Shown piece by piece: positions 61,520-64,000 of a stretch of 64,000 nucleotides of DNA (its first letter is position 1; each line of letters starts with the position of its first letter). The translations under genes and the position numbers were made by a program. This DNA is from JAOABV01 sp039801465 (lineage in GTDB: Bacteria > Hydrothermota > Tepidihabitantia > Tepidihabitantales > CAIPLT01): positions 27,722 through 91,721 of the forward strand of contig JBDRUT010000008.1 in NCBI GenBank assembly GCA_039801465.1, in the 5' to 3' direction. The notes beneath the pieces are model-generated. The model saw only the letters and a list, made by a program, of their open reading frames with translations, was not told the DNA's origin and ran no database searches.

Positions 61520-63070
61520 TTATAAATAATTAGATATCACTTTATTAACTTCATTAATTATTTTTTCAATATCAAGTATTGATCGGCTAATCTTTGATTC
61601 TTTCTCTTTAATATAAATTTCATCGCGTTCAGATTCAACTACACTTCGTATAAGTTCTTTGATAGATTTAAGATTAATTAAAATATTAAGCCGGGCACCT
61701 TCTAAAGCAGTTTTGAGATAAGAAATGGCAACCCCAACATCAGAGATTGCATTTTTATTGCCTTTTTCCGCAATTGGTTTAGCCAGATTAATTGTATTGA
61801 TTGCCAAATCAAATACCTGTTCAGGCACCGCACAAGCTTCTTTTAATGCTTGGAGGATTTTTTCTCGGCGAATTTGCTTTTCTTCATCAGTGGTTTTGGG
61901 TAATTTGTAGGCTTGAATAACTTTATCAAAACTTTCTGCATCGAGACGAATTAGTTCATAGAATCGTTTGTGCGCTGAATTAATCTTATCCTTAATTTCA
62001 TTTAGTTCTCTTAAGACTTCTTCCGATGTTGGTTTTGCTGTAGTCAAATTTATGACCATTAATAGAAGAGAAGTTCCGATTGCACCAGCCAATGCTGAAC
62101 AAGACCCGCCTCCTGGAGTTGGTGTCGGTTGGCTAACTTCAAATAAAAATTCTTCTAAGGTTTTCCCTTTACTACTGGTTAATTTTGATTCTAAAATTTG
62201 CTCGGGTTTGAATTCATTCAACTGTAGATAATAGACAGCACTATCAATTAATGCTTTTTCTGGGACCAAGCCAACAATTTCACTTTCTTTAACTGTCACA
62301 CCATATCGTTCAGCTTCTCGTTTTACCGTCTCAAAAACGCGATACAACGGTGTTCCCAGGTAATTGGTCATATTAATTGAGACTTGCACACAATTCTTTT
62401 CTTGAATTGAGAAGCCCAGAGCTTTGACATAGCGAAAACCGCCATCTCGGAATCGGATTGCTTTGGCAATTTTTTTAGCAATACTTAAATCAGTAGTATT
62501 AAGATTAATATTGTAAGCGATTAGGGGAAAACGGGCACCAACAACAACCGCACCAGCAGTGGGATGTAATTCCGGTTTACCAAAATCCGGTGCCCGGTTC
62601 GGGTCAGTTTTAATTGCGGTCTTCAAGCCTTCAAATTCACCTTTGCGAATATTTGCTAAATCAACTCGGTCGGGCCGGGTTGCAGCGGATTCGTAAAGAT
62701 AAACTGGAATGTTGAGTTCGTCGGCAATGCGTCGGCCCAATTCTTTGGCTAAAAAGACACACTCATCCATTGTGACATTGGCAATAGGAATAAATGGAAT
62801 TACATCAGTTGCACCAATTCTTGGATGTTCACCTTGATGTTGATTTAAGTCAATTAATTCCATCGCCTTTTTGCAACCACGAAAAGCGGCTTCAGCAACT
62901 TGAGTCGGTTCACCAATAAAACTAATTACTGCCCGATTATGGTCAGCATTCATCTCTTTATCAAGCAAGACGATTCCTTCTACTGACTGAATTTCATTGA
63001 CAATACTATCAATTACTTCCGGTCTACGACCTTCAGAAAAATTAGGAACACACTCAACGATTTTACTCAA
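61520..63070 (-). CDS. ftcD: glutamate formiminotransferase/formimidoyl-THF cyclodeaminase
   Basis: 516 aa bifunctional enzyme. The N-terminal about 300 residues are formiminotransferase: VECVPNFSEGR, NADHNRAVISF, HQGEHPRIGATDVIPF, ESAATRPDRVDLANIRKGEFEGL and GARFPLIAYNINL. The C-terminal about 200 residues are cyclodeaminase: TPTPGGGSCSALAGAIGTSL and a helical bundle. It moves the formimino group of formiminoglutamate to tetrahydrofolate and makes methenyl-THF in histidine or purine breakdown. The start is TTG after AAGGAG. No hut genes are in the window. Confidence 0.94.
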   Translation of the reverse strand: MSKIVECVPNFSEGRRPEVIDSIVNEIQSVEGIVLLDKEMNADHNRAVISFIGEPTQVAEAAFRGCKKAMELIDLNQHQGEHPRIGATDVIPFIPIANVTMDECVFLAKELGRRIADELNIPVYLYESAATRPDRVDLANIRKGEFEGLKTAIKTDPNRAPDFGKPELHPTAGAVVVGARFPLIAYNINLNTTDLSIAKKIAKAIRFRDGGFRYVKALGFSIQEKNCVQVSINMTNYLGTPLYRVFETVKREAERYGVTVKESEIVGLVPEKALIDSAVYYLQLNEFKPEQILESKLTSSKGKTLEEFLFEVSQPTPTPGGGSCSALAGAIGTSLLLMVINLTTAKPTSEEVLRELNEIKDKINSAHKRFYELIRLDAESFDKVIQAYKLPKTTDEEKQIRREKILQALKEACAVPEQVFDLAINTINLAKPIAEKGNKNAISDVGVAISYLKTALEGARLNILINLKSIKELIRSVVESERDEIYIKEKESKISRSILDIEKIINEVNKVISNYL

Positions 63071-63629
63071 AAGGACTCCTTATTTAATTAAATTTGATTT
63101 GAATCGGTTTATTAGAAATTCAGGAAAAAAGTTTGGTGTTCTAATTTTAAGCAATACGCCCAGAATTAATCTTATCATTTTAGAAACTTCGGAAAAGAAT
63201 GTTTTGTATTTGTAAGAGAGCCAGTTAAAGTTATATCGGCTTGGGATATTAAATATAGACTATGATTTAATAATCCAGAGTATTCAACATTATCAGAATT
63301 AGTTATAAAACTTATCATAAAATATGATAATAATTTTTACCGAAAAATCTCATTTTGTCAAGTATGATGAAGTTTTAGTTAACGAGTTTAATATTGTAAC
63401 AGATTTTAATAGGGATTCTTCATTCTTATTTTTAGGGTTTAAACACCAGCGGATTAATCTTTTAGCAGGTCGCACGATGAGAACTCTGCGAAAGTCAATT
63501 TTGCCATTGAAACTCTTGAATTTTTCTCTCTTCTGTGTCTTTTGTGCTTTTAGTCATTTTTGCCGAACTCTTTGCGAATCATCTTGACACAAATAGATTT
63601 TTAATTATTATTAAGCAAGGTGATGTTTT
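63071..63629. other. divergent intergenic region
   Basis: No gene is supported. The segment near 63478-63520 (GAGAACTCTGCGAAAGTCA) resembles the phrase by the repeats at 10.85 and 34.3 kb. An 87-codon open frame at 63324 looks like translated repeat. Confidence 0.5.
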
Positions 63630-64000
63630 ATGCGGATTTTTGTTTTAGGAGTATTATTCTTTAATTTGGCATTAAGCCAACAAATTTTACTCATTAGGTC
63701 CAATCCTGAAGAAATTGCTCTGAAGATTAATAATCAAACGCTCTTCTTTTCTGAAATCCAAACGGAAAAAGGAAGATTTTTAAGATTAAGAGATGAATTT
63801 TCTTTAGAGTATGGAGTTTCAACTGAACTGGGCAAAGCCGAGTTGCCAGTAATAAGAGAATTTATTGAAATTCCACAGGAAGCAGAAATAAACATTAAAT
63901 TCCAAATTCAAAATTACAAATTCCAAACCCTATCATGTCCAATCTATCCGCTTCAGCCACCTGAGCCAAAATGCGGACCAAAACCACCATTTAATTATAA
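63630..64000 (+). CDS. secreted C25-peptidase (gingipain-like) propeptide, partial
   Basis: The gene runs off the window. It starts at ATG 63630 with AAGGTGAT upstream. Signal peptide MRIFVLGVLFFNLALSQ. Then beta-rich sequence (LFFSEIQTEKGRFLRLRDEF, YGVSTELGKAELPVIREFIEIP), with the pattern of a C25/gingipain N-terminal propeptide, in which a phrase like GxPxLP followed by Ile/Val is usual. The catalytic domain would lie beyond the edge. It fits the T9SS-like cargo of the region. Confidence in the exact family is moderate. Confidence 0.6.
   Translation, partial: MRIFVLGVLFFNLALSQQILLIRSNPEEIALKINNQTLFFSEIQTEKGRFLRLRDEFSLEYGVSTELGKAELPVIREFIEIPQEAEINIKFQIQNYKFQTLSCPIYPLQPPEPKCGPKPPFNY

Noticed and set aside
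63324..63587. 87-codon open frame
   Set aside because: It overlaps a dispersed repeat phrase, has Cys/Phe-rich low-quality sequence and no ribosome-binding site.

Overview
The window is AT-rich bacterial chromosome with densely packed genes and several long intergenic stretches full of degenerate repeats. The gene set suggests an uncultured Gram-negative-type lineage of the candidate division WOR-3 (Stahlbacteria/Hydrothermae) kind. The signs are a BamA-type outer-membrane assembly factor, two GWxTD-domain proteins, a PorX/PorY-like two-component pair, proteins with C-terminal FlgD/T9SS-type sorting modules, a lamin-tail protein, DUF4159, and the start of a probable C25 (gingipain-like) protease. 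This taxonomic call is inference from gene content; no rRNA operon is present to confirm it.

Layout. 0.3-10 kb (+): folK, a deoxynucleoside kinase, two GWxTD proteins, a PSP1 protein, rtcB, uvrC, a small membrane protein and a HAD phosphatase. 10-11.5 kb: gene-poor, with a hairpin-rich tandem repeat and a weak 5S-like fragment. 11.5-14.7 kb (-): a single-domain asparaginase-like protein and two secreted beta-propeller paralogues. 15.5-21.4 kb (+): DUF3467, CCA-adding enzyme, M50 protease, FtsK, a decayed Fe-S gene and SdpI. 21.5-30.5 kb (-): a hypothetical protein, a minimal DNA ligase, tsaE, thiolase, crotonase, bamA and clpC, with tRNA-Leu(CAG) on +. 31.6-33.8 kb (+): rbfA-truB-ribF. 35.2-38.6 kb (-): pyrC, pyrB, two small membrane proteins and tRNA-Met(CAT).

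38.7-54.2 kb (+) is a type III-B CRISPR-Cas island: cmr1-cas10-cmr3-cmr4-cmr5-cmr6, then a CARF-only protein and a coupled four-helix membrane protein. These are followed by a three-domain Cas6-RT-Cas1 fusion and cas2, a three-repeat array, a VirD4/TraG-like ATPase, and a second array of 14 repeats. Three copies of one leader occur: one with a single degenerate repeat directly upstream of Cas6-RT-Cas1, and one before each array. The leader promoter (TTGACA-N18-TATAAT) lies inside the 3' end of cas2, and that cas2 tail was copied along with the leader to a site behind the ATPase. Roughly 220-bp inverted intergenic repeats lie on either side of the region, at 34.6 and 54.5 kb.

55.2-63.1 kb (-): mscL, the PorX/PorY-like pair, a lamin-tail sorting-domain protein, DUF4159, a PHP phosphoesterase and ftcD. 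The window ends inside a secreted C25-propeptide-like gene (+).

The CRISPR genes together form an adaptation module able in principle to take spacers from RNA, a Cmr effector whose Cas10 keeps GGDD (cyclic oligoadenylate synthesis), and a possible cOA-sensing or cOA-degrading CARF protein tied to an undescribed membrane protein. The last pair and the ATPase are the most novel parts. A second theme is short tandem duplication of translation-start regions: pyrB has two or three upstream mini-ORFs chained by ATGA overlaps, and the GWxTD gene junction carries a 66-bp duplication.
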